A stretch of 5,599 nt of DNA. Origin: Bacteroidota bacterium. Lineage in GTDB: Bacteria > Bacteroidota > Ignavibacteria > UBA10030 > UBA6906. Where the stretch lies: contig JAGDMJ010000247.1 in assembly GCA_017860555.1 (NCBI GenBank), forward strand, positions 1-5,599, written 5' to 3'. The position numbers and the translations under genes were made by a program. The notes beneath the pieces are model-generated. The model was given only the letters and a program-made list of their open reading frames with translations. It was not told the DNA's origin and made no database searches. Shown here one piece after another: positions 5,470 through 5,599 of this stretch (position 1 is the stretch's first letter; every line of letters begins with the position of its first letter).

Positions 5470-5599
5470 CTATTTCTTCCGGCCCAATGCCAGCAGAATC
5501 CCGTGCAAGAGCGCCTCAGGCCGGGGAGGGCACCCCGGAATATAGACGTCTACCGGCACCACCGTATCGACTCCCCCGCACGAAGCATAACTCTTCCCA
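5470..5599 (-). CDS. NuoB-like [4Fe-4S] subunit (complex I or group 4 hydrogenase), C-terminal end only
   Basis: The last 42 codons before a TAG (5472-5470) are inside the window; the start lies beyond the right edge. The peptide contains '[22 protein letters not shown]' features: Gly-Val-Asp, 'VPVDVYIPG', then GCPPRPEA (5535-5512). This is the hallmark C-terminal motif of NuoB/PSST subunits of NADH:quinone oxidoreductase and of the related small subunits of membrane-bound group 4 [NiFe] hydrogenases and formate hydrogenlyase (HycG, HyfI, EchC). Its cysteine is the last ligand of the proximal (N2-type) [4Fe-4S] cluster. The protein ends soon after, at '[13 protein letters not shown]'. A cysteine before the GGVD segment (residue 7 of the visible part) is not something I recall as common in NuoB. 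Without the N-terminal half, complex I and hydrogenase-type subunits cannot be separated. The gene converges on mnmA. Confidence 0.8.
   Translation of the reverse strand, partial: GKSYASCGGVDTVVPVDVYIPGCPPRPEALLHGILLALGRKK

Overview
The window looks like a chromosomal segment from a deep-branching member of the Bacteroidota/Chlorobi/Ignavibacteria (FCB) lineage. The lineage call rests on three envelope genes typical of that group: a DUF4835 (PorD-like) secreted protein, a PorV/PorQ-type outer-membrane barrel, and a helix-hairpin-helix protein fused to a large outer-membrane beta-barrel. The DNA is fairly GC-rich. Several genes carry clear purine-rich Shine-Dalgarno sequences and candidate promoters of the TTGnnn-N17-TATATT type, both of which are less usual in classical Bacteroidetes, so a basal lineage fits better than a Bacteroides- or Flavobacterium-like one. 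This placement is inference from gene content.

Layout. At the left edge, the 5' part of a DUF4835/PorD-like gene runs leftwards out of the window (482 to 1, minus), with a good SD and a candidate sigma70-like promoter. A 328-base non-coding stretch (483-810) separates it from a divergent two-gene unit on the plus strand. This unit holds a PorV/PorQ-like outer-membrane protein (811-1623) followed directly by a helix-hairpin-helix/beta-barrel protein (1626-3605, TTG start). The second gene begins two bases after the stop of the first, or overlaps it if the upstream TTG is used, so the two are probably translationally coupled. After a 173-base gap with a plausible promoter comes a RimJ/RimL-type GNAT acetyltransferase (3779-4291), and 59 bases later mnmA, the tRNA 2-thiouridylase (4351-5454). 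At the right edge the C-terminal 42 codons of a NuoB-like iron-sulfur subunit run in on the minus strand (5599 to 5470), convergent with mnmA and only 15 bases from it.

How the genes relate. The left half is an envelope cluster: a PorD-like protein associated with type IX secretion in this phylum, a PorV/PorQ-like barrel, and a barrel carrying a periplasm-facing helix-hairpin-helix domain. The right half is housekeeping: a GNAT enzyme resembling ribosomal-protein N-acetyltransferases, a tRNA wobble-uridine thiolase, and a respiratory or hydrogenase subunit. I found no RNA genes, CRISPR arrays, insertion sequences or prophage genes. The most interesting part is the coupled PorV/PorQ-like plus HHH-barrel pair, a recognisable but functionally uncharacterised arrangement.
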